DNA of 64,000 nt, taken from Vibrio rarus (lineage in GTDB: Bacteria; Pseudomonadota; Gammaproteobacteria; Enterobacterales; Vibrionaceae). The notes below the pieces were generated by a model. That model saw only the letters and a list, made by a program, of their open reading frames with translations. It made no database searches and was not told the origin of the DNA. Positions 24,770-35,065 of this stretch are shown here, in pieces. How positions within the stretch are numbered: position 1 is the stretch's first letter; every line of letters starts with the position of its first letter. The stretch is from contig NZ_AP024900.1 in NCBI RefSeq assembly GCF_024347075.1, forward strand, positions 1,674,001 to 1,738,000, given 5' to 3'. Position numbers and translations under genes: made by a program.

Positions 24770-27700
24770 TCGCTTGTTCCCTAGCTGCTTTCTTTTCAGC
24801 AAGCGTTAGATGATGATCGTTAATACGACTACCCTCTTTCTCACCATAGACTGGGCCAAGATCAAACCATGGAGCGGAAGCTACGTCTGTACCTCGGTCT
24901 TTTTTCCAGTGGATGTTTGGCTTGCCACGAAGTACACCAGCGCCTTTTTTACCCACGTCTTTTGCTAGCATAAATGGGCGGATGTTGAGACGTACCCCAT
25001 CATTCAAGTCTGGGTTCCAACCAATAGGTTGCTCTGCTAATGGTTTCCAGCGCACGAAGATATCCAAGCCTTTTTCTCCAGACAAAATAGCTTCAAGTTG
25101 AGTCTTTAAAATTTCAGCATGATTTAGGCGAATATCTGCACCATCTTTGTCGTCAGCTAGGTCGCGTTTCTGGGTACTGATCCAGTCATCTAGGTAAGTA
25201 TAAATCAGGCGTTCAAGTCCTTTGTAATCAAGCTTATGGTAGTTAACAAGAGCTGAGAAGCCGTCTTTTAAGCCGTCCCAAACTTGCCAAATAAATGGAC
25301 GGTGTTGGAACAGTTTAGAGTGTTGGTCAAAGAACTTGTCTCGCAACCAGCTTTCAAGATCTTTCGCTTTTACTGCTTTAAGTAGATTTTGTTCAACTGA
25401 ACTTGTCCACTCGTTTCCGTAGGCTTTATGTAAGATTGCTTCTAAACGCTTAGCCGCTGTTTTCTCGCCACGCACTGCTGGAATACAAACAATACCGTCA
25501 TCGTCAATCAAGCCAGCAAAGTCTTCTTTCTTCTTCATCACTTCGCGCATTTCTGGCGCAAGCTCCATTTCAGGATCAAGTTCGGCAGGCCATTGATAGC
25601 CAAGTAAACGAGCGACAGTAACTTGTAGCACAGTGTCATCTTCGCGCAGTTTAGTTACAGCCGTCGTTTTAGATTCTTCATCCCAAATAACTGATGCGCA
25701 TGGGTGGCCGTGAAACACCCATTGAGTAGGATCATCTGAATAAGGTAAAGGAAGACCTTTTGGAAACTGTTGATTTGATACACTCACCCAATGTTCAATG
25801 TCAACCTGAAATCTTTCAAAGTATCCATTGTCAACACTTAATGATTGATTCATCTGTCTAACTGAATTCACCATTTCTTCAGACGAAGCAAATGCCCAAA
25901 TAGCCGAGAGATGTTTTTCATCTTTTGGTATCAACGTAGGCACAAGGCTATGAAAATAATCACCTTGATACAAAGAGGGGTAAAGTGAAGCCACTCGATC
26001 TATAGATATACCTTTCTTCTTCCAAGCATCCTTACCTCTCAATGCACCTAATTTTAATAGACCATTGGTTACTTGCTTACTAATTAAGTTATCTCTACCA
26101 GAAAAGACGCCCTTACCTTGACATGAGCCTTGCATAAACTCCCACTGCGCAACTCTGTTACGATAATCTAACTCCCATATTGCTCGCTTTAACCTCAAGT
26201 CGTCACCAGAACTGAGTCCTTGATATGAGTTTAGATAGTCCCTCATATAACCTAGTTTCGAGCTAGCCTCTAACTGAATCATAGAATCTGGATTTTTCAT
26301 TTGACCTAGTTGATTTACTTCTTGAATATTTACCTTGGGAAGCGCTACTTGTTTATCTATAGCTGCTGATTCTTTAGATACATCAACCCCCACAAATGAG
26401 TAAGAATTATTTGGCAAAGAATTAGTTAAAGTTAATAGCTGCACATTAAAATCCCACATAGGAGTTTGAAACCCTTTTGCACCCAAGCGACAAAGAAAAT
26501 TCCAGCTGCTAAATTTAAGAAGTTTGTCTCTGAACGTTTTATATGTCGTCAAAAACAACCAGTTTTGAGGAATTACAACACTAACCACTCCAGATTTACT
26601 GGTTTGCTGGAGGCTACGCTCCAAGAATACTGTCGCTAAATCATTACTTGCTTCAAGGTAATATTTTTCGCAAAACTCTCTTAAAGTCTTACTTTGTTTA
26701 CTACGACTCAAATAAGGTACATTTGTTACAACCCACTGATAATTCCCCGATAAGATCTCAGCAACTTTGACCAACCCTTGCGTAAAAACTTTTGCTTCGC
26801 GACTAGCTTCGGATTTATTTGGAATTGCTTGTTGAAAATATCTCCACGGCGTTAACTGGCTGTCTTTTAAAGCTTTAACTGGATCAATCAAACTCCCTAA
26901 CGTAGGAGCATCTTTAAAAGTATCCTGCATCCAAGTAATAGCATCTGTTAATGCTTCATCACCTTTCGCTAAATCTTTCCACTCTTTTTGTGCTTCAGCA
27001 ATCGACATACCTGAACAGGCTAATTGCAGCTCAGGTAACACACGGTAACCACCCGCATTTGGGTAACGCCACGCTTCTAAAGCCAGCGCAAATGCCGCCA
27101 GCTCTACACAGCGTTGATCAAGCTCAAGGCCATGAATGTTATCGCGCAGTACCGCATCAACCGCTTGCTTCTCTGACAATCCTTCAAGTTGCATACGCAT
27201 AGGGACAAGCATTAGGAAAACAGCCACTAGGAAGTGACCAGAGCCACAACAAGGATCGAGTGTTTTTAGCTCCGACAAGTGCTCAGGCCATTTTTCAAAC
27301 CCACCCGCTGCTGGTTTCCATGATTCTGCTTTTTGTTCGCTGTCGGCACTCTCTTCCTTAGTAAAACGAAGATACTCTAGAGGAACCCCAGGAATAGCCG
27401 CTAACTCACGAAGTTCTTGCTCATTGTTTGCGCGGATTAAATCATCTTGAGAAAGGCGTTTATTGGCCCACCAAGCCCCAAGCGCATTGTCGAGTAAGAA
27501 GCTCACCATGTAAGGTTCTGTAAATAGCTGGGTAACAGGGCTTAGTTCCTGTGCACCAATTTTCACACCTGACTTATTAACCTGATCTTTCTTCTTGGTT
27601 TGCCAGAACTGGTAACACCAACCTAAGCTGTCTTGCGCTTGGTAGGTTTGAGGATCTAGCTGAACAATCAGACTTTCTAACTCTTCCACGCGGTTCATCG

Positions 27701-28166
27701 ATAGCTTGATATCGAATACAGGTGAGTCCACACGGAAAATCTGTGGCAGCATTTTTTGAGCTAAGCGACCTGCAAGTTCCCAACCGTCTTTACAATCAGG
27801 CTCTTCTTCTGCCAGCTCAAAACATTCATCTAGCGAGACTGGCGTGTACTCGTCATACATCAATAGGTCGTTTTGTTCTAGGTAACGAGCAAACAGCATA
27901 CGATGCCAGTGCTCATAGGCCATTTCGTTGATTAGTCGCTCAGTTTTTTGCTTGCCATCTTTTAGTTTGTCGCCGAGCTGACGAGCATGGGCACGCAACT
28001 TATTACGCAGCGTACGTTCTTCTTCGCTTAAATAGCTTGGAGCTTGAGTCTCTGCCACACCCAAACGTTGTAGCGCTTCAAATACGGCTTTTTCTACAAT
28101 ATCACGGGCTTTAACAACCGTATCTTCTAACTTTTTACGCAGTATTTTATCTAATGCTTGTCTCAT
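24762..28166 (-). CDS. pglX: BREX adenine methyltransferase PglX, copy 2
   Basis: 1134 residues. Motif I is LDPCCGSGHF (about 300) and motif IV is TNVPYL, with Val where most adenine methyltransferases have NPPY. PglX adds N6-methyladenine to a non-palindromic site to mark host DNA. The protein is almost identical to copy 1 at both ends (about 1-425 and 800-1134) but differs in the middle, where the target-recognition part lies. Its 3' 543 bp (24813-25355) match copy 1 (28208-28750) with one mismatch. It overlaps copy 1 by 4 bp (ATGA). It should supply a second recognition specificity. Confidence 0.92.
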   Translation of the reverse strand: MRQALDKILRKKLEDTVVKARDIVEKAVFEALQRLGVAETQAPSYLSEEERTLRNKLRAHARQLGDKLKDGKQKTERLINEMAYEHWHRMLFARYLEQNDLLMYDEYTPVSLDECFELAEEEPDCKDGWELAGRLAQKMLPQIFRVDSPVFDIKLSMNRVEELESLIVQLDPQTYQAQDSLGWCYQFWQTKKKDQVNKSGVKIGAQELSPVTQLFTEPYMVSFLLDNALGAWWANKRLSQDDLIRANNEQELRELAAIPGVPLEYLRFTKEESADSEQKAESWKPAAGGFEKWPEHLSELKTLDPCCGSGHFLVAVFLMLVPMRMQLEGLSEKQAVDAVLRDNIHGLELDQRCVELAAFALALEAWRYPNAGGYRVLPELQLACSGMSIAEAQKEWKDLAKGDEALTDAITWMQDTFKDAPTLGSLIDPVKALKDSQLTPWRYFQQAIPNKSEASREAKVFTQGLVKVAEILSGNYQWVVTNVPYLSRSKQSKTLREFCEKYYLEASNDLATVFLERSLQQTSKSGVVSVVIPQNWLFLTTYKTFRDKLLKFSSWNFLCRLGAKGFQTPMWDFNVQLLTLTNSLPNNSYSFVGVDVSKESAAIDKQVALPKVNIQEVNQLGQMKNPDSMIQLEASSKLGYMRDYLNSYQGLSSGDDLRLKRAIWELDYRNRVAQWEFMQGSCQGKGVFSGRDNLISKQVTNGLLKLGALRGKDAWKKKGISIDRVASLYPSLYQGDYFHSLVPTLIPKDEKHLSAIWAFASSEEMVNSVRQMNQSLSVDNGYFERFQVDIEHWVSVSNQQFPKGLPLPYSDDPTQWVFHGHPCASVIWDEESKTTAVTKLREDDTVLQVTVARLLGYQWPAELDPEMELAPEMREVMKKKEDFAGLIDDDGIVCIPAVRGEKTAAKRLEAILHKAYGNEWTSSVEQNLLKAVKAKDLESWLRDKFFDQHSKLFQHRPFIWQVWDGLKDGFSALVNYHKLDYKGLERLIYTYLDDWISTQKRDLADDKDGADIRLNHAEILKTQLEAILSGEKGLDIFVRWKPLAEQPIGWNPDLNDGVRLNIRPFMLAKDVGKKGAGVLRGKPNIHWKKDRGTDVASAPWFDLGPVYGEKEGSRINDHHLTLAEKKAAREQAND

Positions 28167-31100
28167 GATTGCTCTCTTGCTGCTTTCTTTTCTGCGAGAG
28201 TTAAATAATGATCGTTAATACGACTACCCTCTTTCTCACCATAGACTAGGCCAAGATCAAACCATGGAGCGGAAGCTACGTCTGTACCTCGGTCTTTTTT
28301 CCAGTGGATGTTTGGCTTGCCACGAAGTACACCAGCGCCTTTTTTACCCACGTCTTTTGCTAGCATAAATGGGCGGATGTTGAGACGTACCCCATCATTC
28401 AAGTCTGGGTTCCAACCAATAGGTTGCTCTGCTAATGGTTTCCAGCGCACGAAGATATCCAAGCCTTTTTCTCCAGACAAAATAGCTTCAAGTTGAGTCT
28501 TTAAAATTTCAGCATGATTTAGGCGAATATCTGCACCATCTTTGTCGTCAGCTAGGTCGCGTTTCTGGGTACTGATCCAGTCATCTAGGTAAGTATAAAT
28601 CAGGCGTTCAAGTCCTTTGTAATCAAGCTTATGGTAGTTAACAAGAGCTGAGAAGCCGTCTTTTAAGCCGTCCCAAACTTGCCAAATAAATGGACGGTGT
28701 TGGAACAGTTTAGAGTGTTGGTCAAAGAACTTGTCTCGCAACCAGCTTTCTAGATCTTTCGCTTTTACTGCTTTAAGTAGGTTTTGTTCGACCGAGGTTG
28801 TCCACTCGTCACCGTAGGCTTTGTGTAAGATAGCTTCTAAACGCTTAGCTGCGGTTTTCTCACCGCGCACTGCTGGAATACAAACAATCCCGTCATCATC
28901 AATCAAGCCAGCAAAGTCTGCGTTCTTCTTCATCACTTCGCGCATTTCTGGCGCAAGTTCCATTTCAGGATTAAGTTCCGCAGGCCATTGGTAACCGAGT
29001 AAACGAGCGACAGCGACTTGAAGTGCAGTGTCATCTTGGCGCAGATAAGCTACAGCAGTCGTTTTAGAATCTTTATCCCAAATAACTGATGCGCATGGGT
29101 GACCATGAAAGATCCATTGAGTCAAATCGTTGCTATATGGTTTCGGTAATCCATTAGGATATAAATATTTAGCTATGTGCTCCCACTTAGACAACTCAAA
29201 CCCAACTTTTAGCATCGTAGAATTGGTAACTTTCAACGCTTGATCGATTTCTCTAATTTGACGGGATAGCTCACCTGACTCGGCATAACACCAAAGCGCA
29301 GGTAATGCCTTAGAGTCATTAATAACCATCTGTGCGACATTTGTATCTGATGCTTCTCCTGTTCCAAGGGTTACTGGTAAATCTCCCATAGCACTGATGG
29401 TTATACATTTTTTCCCCCAAGCTTCTGTACCACGAATATACGCTGTACCCTCTACTTCAGCTTTATATTTAACATCAGACAAATTTAGAACTAGCTCGCG
29501 ACCACCGAAATGAAGCGTCTGCTTAACTGTGCTTTGCCAGTGAACCCATCCGTTAGCGTTAACTTCACTAAAATTACGACCAAACCGAGGGAAATCAGCA
29601 GGTGAAATACCTTGGTAGCAACCAGCAGATTCCTCTAATAATTCGCCATACTCTTGTTTAAAGTTAATTCTACTATCTGGATTTTTAAGTTGATTTACTT
29701 GGATTCCAAATTCAGGATCACCATACCTCAAAGAATTACTTTTTTGCTGAACATATTTAAAATCTGACACATCTATGCTTGCAATAACATTTGTTTCCAA
29801 TGGATGGCTTTTCCTCATCTGAAGTAATACGACTTGTACAACCTCACCTGAGATAGTTTCAAATGCCCCGCTCCCGAGTCGACAAACACTAATCCATGTA
29901 TAATTTTCGAGTAAATATTTACGAAGGTGCTTATAGCTAGTGAGAAACAGCCAGTTTTGTGGCAATACAATACTTGATACTCCACCTGTTTTACTAAGCT
30001 CAAAGCTTTTCTCTAAAAATACCGTAGCTAAATCACTTTTTGAAAGTGGATAGTTATCTTCAATCTCTTGTTTTAGTACATCTGTATGTTTACTCTTGGA
30101 AAGGTAAGGCACATTTGTAATCACCCATTGGTACTTATCAACCAACAAACTAGCTGCCTTTAATAAACCTTGTGCAACACTTTTTGATTCAAAGTCAACA
30201 TCCATTTGATTCGCAAGTCTATGCTGAAGAACCTCCCAAGGTTTTGATTTATCGTCACTTAATACTTTTAGAGGGTTAATTAAACTACCCAAAGTCGATG
30301 CATCTTTAAAGGTATCCTGCATCCATGCAATCGCATCGGTCAATGCTTCATCACCTTTCGCTAAATCTTTCCACTCTTTTTGTGCTTCAGTAATCGACAT
30401 ACCAGAACAAGCTAATTGAAGCTCTGGTAACACACGGTAGCCGCCTGCATTTGGATAACGCCATGCTTCTAAAGCCAATGCAAATGCCGCCAGCTCTACA
30501 CAGCGTTGATCAAGCTCAAGGCCGTGAATATTATCGCGTAGTACCGCGTCAACCGCTTGCTTCTCAGACAGTCCTTCAAGTTGCATACGCATAGGTACAA
30601 GCATTAGGAAAACTGCCACTAGAAAGTGACCAGAACCACAGCAAGGATCGAGTGTTTTAAGCTCCGATAGATGCTCTGGCCATTTTTCAAACCCACCTGC
30701 TGCTGGTTTCCATTGAGTCGCCTCCTCTTCCTTAGAGAAGCGAAGATATTCTAAAGGAACCCCAGGAATAGCCGCTAACTCACGAAGCTCTTGCTCATTG
30801 TTTGCGCGGATTAAATCATCTTGAGAAAGGCGTTTATTGGCCCACCAAGCCCCAAGCGCATTGTCGAGTAAGAAGCTCACCATGTAAGGTTCTGTAAATA
30901 GCTGGGTAACAGGGCTTAGTTCCTGTGCACCAATTTTCACACCTGACTTATTAACCTGATCTTTCTTCTTAGTTTGCCAAAACTGGTAACACCACCCTAA
31001 GCTGTCTTGCGCTTGATAGGTTTGAGGGTCTAGTTGTGCAATCAGACTTTCTAACTCTTCAACTCGGTTCATCGACAGCTTGATATCGAAAACAGGCGAG

Positions 31101-31540
31101 TCCACACGGAAGATTTGTGGCAGCATTTTTTGTGCTAAGCGACCTGCAAGTTCCCAACCGTCTTTACAATCAGGCTCTTGTTCTGCCAGCTCAACACATT
31201 CGTCCAATGTGACTGGCGTGTGCTCGTCATACATCAGTAGGTCATTTTGCTCTAGGTAACGAGCAAACAGCATGCGATGCCAATGCTCATACGCCATCTC
31301 ATTAGCCAAGCGCTCTGTCCCTTGCTTACCGTCTAGCAGGCGATCACCCAACTGTCGTGCATGGGCGCGTAATTTATTTCTTAATTTGCGTTGCTCTTCA
31401 GTCAGATAACTTGGCGCCTGACTTTCTGCTACGCCTAGGCGCTCTAGGACTTCATTAACGGCAGCCTCTACAATGTCACGGGCTTTAATTACTGTATCTT
31501 CAAGTTTTTTACGAAGTGTTTTATCTAGTGCTGTTCTCAT
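28163..31540 (-). CDS. pglX: BREX adenine methyltransferase PglX, copy 1
   Basis: 1125 residues, with the same motif I (LDPCCGSGHF) and TNVPYL motif IV as copy 2. The ends are near identical to copy 2, and the central block (about 430-800, DNA about 29150-30260) is divergent, with only scattered identities such as LPQNWLFLT. Two pglX genes are a feature of Type 5 BREX and of some variants. The gene lies 60 bp after brxC, across a short hairpin. Because the two copies flank one another in direct orientation, recombination could delete or swap a specificity block. Confidence 0.92.
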   Translation of the reverse strand: MRTALDKTLRKKLEDTVIKARDIVEAAVNEVLERLGVAESQAPSYLTEEQRKLRNKLRAHARQLGDRLLDGKQGTERLANEMAYEHWHRMLFARYLEQNDLLMYDEHTPVTLDECVELAEQEPDCKDGWELAGRLAQKMLPQIFRVDSPVFDIKLSMNRVEELESLIAQLDPQTYQAQDSLGWCYQFWQTKKKDQVNKSGVKIGAQELSPVTQLFTEPYMVSFLLDNALGAWWANKRLSQDDLIRANNEQELRELAAIPGVPLEYLRFSKEEEATQWKPAAGGFEKWPEHLSELKTLDPCCGSGHFLVAVFLMLVPMRMQLEGLSEKQAVDAVLRDNIHGLELDQRCVELAAFALALEAWRYPNAGGYRVLPELQLACSGMSITEAQKEWKDLAKGDEALTDAIAWMQDTFKDASTLGSLINPLKVLSDDKSKPWEVLQHRLANQMDVDFESKSVAQGLLKAASLLVDKYQWVITNVPYLSKSKHTDVLKQEIEDNYPLSKSDLATVFLEKSFELSKTGGVSSIVLPQNWLFLTSYKHLRKYLLENYTWISVCRLGSGAFETISGEVVQVVLLQMRKSHPLETNVIASIDVSDFKYVQQKSNSLRYGDPEFGIQVNQLKNPDSRINFKQEYGELLEESAGCYQGISPADFPRFGRNFSEVNANGWVHWQSTVKQTLHFGGRELVLNLSDVKYKAEVEGTAYIRGTEAWGKKCITISAMGDLPVTLGTGEASDTNVAQMVINDSKALPALWCYAESGELSRQIREIDQALKVTNSTMLKVGFELSKWEHIAKYLYPNGLPKPYSNDLTQWIFHGHPCASVIWDKDSKTTAVAYLRQDDTALQVAVARLLGYQWPAELNPEMELAPEMREVMKKNADFAGLIDDDGIVCIPAVRGEKTAAKRLEAILHKAYGDEWTTSVEQNLLKAVKAKDLESWLRDKFFDQHSKLFQHRPFIWQVWDGLKDGFSALVNYHKLDYKGLERLIYTYLDDWISTQKRDLADDKDGADIRLNHAEILKTQLEAILSGEKGLDIFVRWKPLAEQPIGWNPDLNDGVRLNIRPFMLAKDVGKKGAGVLRGKPNIHWKKDRGTDVASAPWFDLGLVYGEKEGSRINDHYLTLAEKKAAREQS

Positions 31541-31562
31541 AGTTCTATCTCGTAAAATGAAT

Positions 31563-31582
31563 GCCCGCCAATAAAGGCGGGC
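31563..31582 (-). ncRNA. Intercistronic hairpin between brxC and pglX
   Basis: Perfect 7-bp stem GCCCGCC / GGCGGGC with a 6-nt loop, between the brxC stop and the pglX ATG. No T-run follows on the transcribed strand, so it is not a classic terminator. It could stabilise the brxC end of the mRNA or lower pglX expression. Confidence 0.55.
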
Positions 31583-31600
31583 AGTTTACTTAATTGTTAG

Positions 31601-34600
31601 TTAGTTTGGCATTACAGGGCCATTTGCCAGTTGGGCACGAAGTTTTTGCTCAGTATCTGCTAGCCATTTCTGCAAGTCTTGCTCAGACTCAATAATAGTC
31701 CGATCCAACTTTTGGTAACGAACCTTGGGTTTAAGCTCTTGAATGACGTCTTTGAGCATCCTTGTGAAGATACTTTGTAATGCAGATGTTTTATCATTCC
31801 ACTGATTAAAACTAATCTCATCTAAGCTGTTAAATACTCCATCCGCATCACCTATATTGAGCTTTGGAAGTTCTAACAAGTTGTACTTATTCAGATAGCT
31901 CTCTTGTTTGTCTTTAGAAATAGACTCCCAAGTTTGATCACTTTGTAACTCGATAAGACAACTGCGGTGCTCTTTCTCAAACTTATCGTAATGTGCCGTG
32001 ATAGCAGTGCGAAGTTCATCTATTGCTCTTTTAAATAGAGGTTCAATAGGGTTAGGTTCTTCTAGCAAACTTCGGTTTGCAACAATCGCTTTCATTTGTT
32101 CAGTTAACTGCGTATGGATAGACAAGTCTTTACAATAGCCCAAGGCTTCGTTGATCTTATGCCATTGCTTCAATCGCATATCAGATTTGTGCGCAAGGTC
32201 TTTCCACTGTTGAAAATCACTAATAAGCTGGTCTTTGTATTCATATGCTTTAAGCAATTGATCGTTACCCGCATACATCTCAAGCTCTGCTAGCAGTTTG
32301 GTCGATGGCGCCATAGGCAAGGGGGCACTCCCTCCTGCACTATTAGCAACTTGCTTAGCATTCAAAATTGCTAGGGGTAGTTTTACCGCCTCTTCTCCTG
32401 CTCCGCATGCCTCTTCTAATAAAGTATTAACGACACTTTTGATTTTTATTAATTGCACTTTTGATAAAGTGACACTTTCAGGTCTGAACTTTGATTTGGT
32501 GACCGCACTTCGCTCTAAACTTTTTGCATCGAGCACTTTTTCGTTAGTGTCTGATGCGCGCAGAACATTACCTGTAAGCATGGCATAAAGCGCACCATCG
32601 ATTGTGTCGTTGCTCCAGCCATATGGGGCTTGTTTAAAGTTATCTCGAATATCTTTACCTGTTTTCATTGCGCCAATGAAACGATGTATCTCAGCACAAA
32701 CAGGATGCTTAACCACTTCACCTGTATAGTTAATTTGCTCAAGAGCGTTAGGATCTGAGTGTTGACTTGCACTGTTAAATACCCTCGCCCATCCGCGATC
32801 ATCCGCAAGCTTGAATTTAGGGAATAAACGTTTGCACGATATCTCTCCCGCCGCTTGTATCTGCTCAGTTAGTGAATCACCTTCAATTTGCTGACCTCCC
32901 GCTAACCTGACTTGAATTTGAGAGTAAATTTCACTCAAAATCTGCTTCTTGGTTCGCTCAGCTTCAGTGCGGCGCGTCTCCATAGCTTGAAGTGCATCTT
33001 TGCCTGCTTCGGTATTCGCTCTACCTCGAATATCTAGCGTATTCTCTGCCGCCTTAAAAGCAACGATGGCTTTTTGCAACTCGCTTTGATGTGTAGCCGG
33101 AACGTAAATAAAGATAGTAGCGCTATCTGGATCTGAGCCACGCGAATAATCATTGAATTGCTTCTCGGTTAGCACTGGTGCCCAAGCATAGATTTGTTGA
33201 TTAGCCTCAGTTGGCAACTCCGAATCAAAACTAATTAGGATCGGGCGTGGTTCCTTAATCTCACCTTGTGTAATACGGGTTTGTAGAACTTGTTTTCTTA
33301 CATGGCTCTGAATTTCTGAGCTTCGATATTTTTCTAGTATCTGAGGGTTACTTACCAAGTCACTTTCTTGGCGACGGAACTCATCATACCAAGCCTGGCT
33401 TTCGACGGTCTGCAAGCTGTATTCACGGCCTTGGGTTGTCTCACGAGACATGATCAAGTGTTCGTCTTCGAGCGCTTGCAACATTTTTGGAACGCGGACT
33501 CGCAGTTCATGCTTATCGTTCACTAAATCTTCTAGAAGCAAATCCGACAAACTGTCTACCGTTGCATAAATGCCATACTTCATCTCAGCCGGGAGTTTGC
33601 TAATCAGGAGAATTAGAGAGAGCAAACGGCCTTGCAGCTTATTGTCCGCGTCACTATTCACTTTACGACTGATGGTTTCGTAAATGTCTTTTGAGATCAC
33701 ACCTGTTTGTAGCAGGTTTGTTGAGATTTGTTGGTAAAGGAAATCAGCTGGAACCACATAACCTAAATCTTGTTCAGCGTTGGATTTTAACGCTTCATGA
33801 ACAACACGAAGTTGGTTACGCAACTGTGAACCTGTTCCAGTGCGATCAAGTGCGGGTAATACGCGCTCCCAGAAGCGACGGCGAACGGGTAGTAATGGAT
33901 AATCAGGTACCATCCACTGTTCGTCATCTTTATTGTGCTCAATAGTACTGCCACGCAAATGCCTGGAGATTTCACCCAGGTTGCCATCAACTACTGCTTT
34001 CACCGCAGGTTTGGCGGATTCTTTTTTCTGCAGTATAACTTTACGAATAACCGCATCTACATCAGTATCTTCTAACTGAACGGGAACTTGGAAACGTCCC
34101 ATCAATCGTTGCAGGTTAGCCATTCCTGACAGTGCACTTTGACCAGTAGCGACAAACAAAAGCTTTGTTTTTAGCGCACCTGCGCCACTACAAGTTTCGA
34201 CAACCTCTTGTACATCGAATGCTTTTTGTACATTGTCACCGATGTACTGCTGGACCTCATCCAGAACAACCAATGTTAAAGGCAGTTCACCGTTTTCTGA
34301 AATAGCGTCGACAATAGCTGAGACCATTTCGTCATTACTGACGTCATCTACTATTTTGTATTGCGCTCGCAAAGTTTCGCGTACATCTTTAAGATCTGAG
34401 CCAATACCGGGAACGGATTGCATTACAGCATCATGCATAATAGGTGATACGTGTAAATTTTTAAGCTCTTTCTCCCACTGCTTCCCTTTTCCTTCAATGA
34501 AGGTTTTCACGGCTTCAAATACGCCTTCAGATTTCAGCCACATTACAAATCTTGCTAGGTGATATTGCTCTGGAAGTCCTGCTGATTTGAAAATAATCCC

Positions 34601-35056
34601 CAATAATGCCATTCGCACCTTGTCACCCGCACCAGCGCCAAGCGTTCCTGACGCTGCATGTAGGCCACCATGGACTTCAGCCAGTGAGGTTAATTCGTCC
34701 AACTGACAAGAAATCCCATCAGGAAGATCCGCTATCGAACGAGCTTTAGCTCCCCCGTTTAGGGTCTGGTTTGTCCATAGAGTTCTTAGCATTTTAGCCA
34801 AATGGGATTTACCTGAACCAAAGAAGCCGCTAATCCACACGCCTGGCTGCTCACCACGTGATTTGAGTGCAGATAGATAGTTGAACAGGATACTATCCAT
34901 ACCTTTTTCATAAGCGCCATCACAGACAAAGGTGCGCAGTTCGTACTCCAGAGTATCTAGCGCGCCCTCTGAGAGATCATCTTTAACTTGTGCAACACCA
35001 TTGTTTGCAAGACGGCTGTTTACCGGATCGTTGACAAATATTTCACGATTGAGCAT
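31601..35056 (-). CDS. brxC: BREX AAA+ ATPase BrxC
   Basis: 1151 residues. Walker A is GFFGSGKSHL (77-86) and Walker B is TLVVLDEVQQY (about 265), in a long P-loop protein typical of BrxC/PglY. BrxC binds and hydrolyses ATP and is required for BREX defence, probably by assembling with other BREX proteins on DNA. It starts 9 bp after brxB. The C-terminal 300 residues are helical and carry charged heptads. No truncation is apparent. Confidence 0.93.
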   Translation of the reverse strand: MLNREIFVNDPVNSRLANNGVAQVKDDLSEGALDTLEYELRTFVCDGAYEKGMDSILFNYLSALKSRGEQPGVWISGFFGSGKSHLAKMLRTLWTNQTLNGGAKARSIADLPDGISCQLDELTSLAEVHGGLHAASGTLGAGAGDKVRMALLGIIFKSAGLPEQYHLARFVMWLKSEGVFEAVKTFIEGKGKQWEKELKNLHVSPIMHDAVMQSVPGIGSDLKDVRETLRAQYKIVDDVSNDEMVSAIVDAISENGELPLTLVVLDEVQQYIGDNVQKAFDVQEVVETCSGAGALKTKLLFVATGQSALSGMANLQRLMGRFQVPVQLEDTDVDAVIRKVILQKKESAKPAVKAVVDGNLGEISRHLRGSTIEHNKDDEQWMVPDYPLLPVRRRFWERVLPALDRTGTGSQLRNQLRVVHEALKSNAEQDLGYVVPADFLYQQISTNLLQTGVISKDIYETISRKVNSDADNKLQGRLLSLILLISKLPAEMKYGIYATVDSLSDLLLEDLVNDKHELRVRVPKMLQALEDEHLIMSRETTQGREYSLQTVESQAWYDEFRRQESDLVSNPQILEKYRSSEIQSHVRKQVLQTRITQGEIKEPRPILISFDSELPTEANQQIYAWAPVLTEKQFNDYSRGSDPDSATIFIYVPATHQSELQKAIVAFKAAENTLDIRGRANTEAGKDALQAMETRRTEAERTKKQILSEIYSQIQVRLAGGQQIEGDSLTEQIQAAGEISCKRLFPKFKLADDRGWARVFNSASQHSDPNALEQINYTGEVVKHPVCAEIHRFIGAMKTGKDIRDNFKQAPYGWSNDTIDGALYAMLTGNVLRASDTNEKVLDAKSLERSAVTKSKFRPESVTLSKVQLIKIKSVVNTLLEEACGAGEEAVKLPLAILNAKQVANSAGGSAPLPMAPSTKLLAELEMYAGNDQLLKAYEYKDQLISDFQQWKDLAHKSDMRLKQWHKINEALGYCKDLSIHTQLTEQMKAIVANRSLLEEPNPIEPLFKRAIDELRTAITAHYDKFEKEHRSCLIELQSDQTWESISKDKQESYLNKYNLLELPKLNIGDADGVFNSLDEISFNQWNDKTSALQSIFTRMLKDVIQELKPKVRYQKLDRTIIESEQDLQKWLADTEQKLRAQLANGPVMPN

Positions 35057-35065
35057 TTGAATTCC

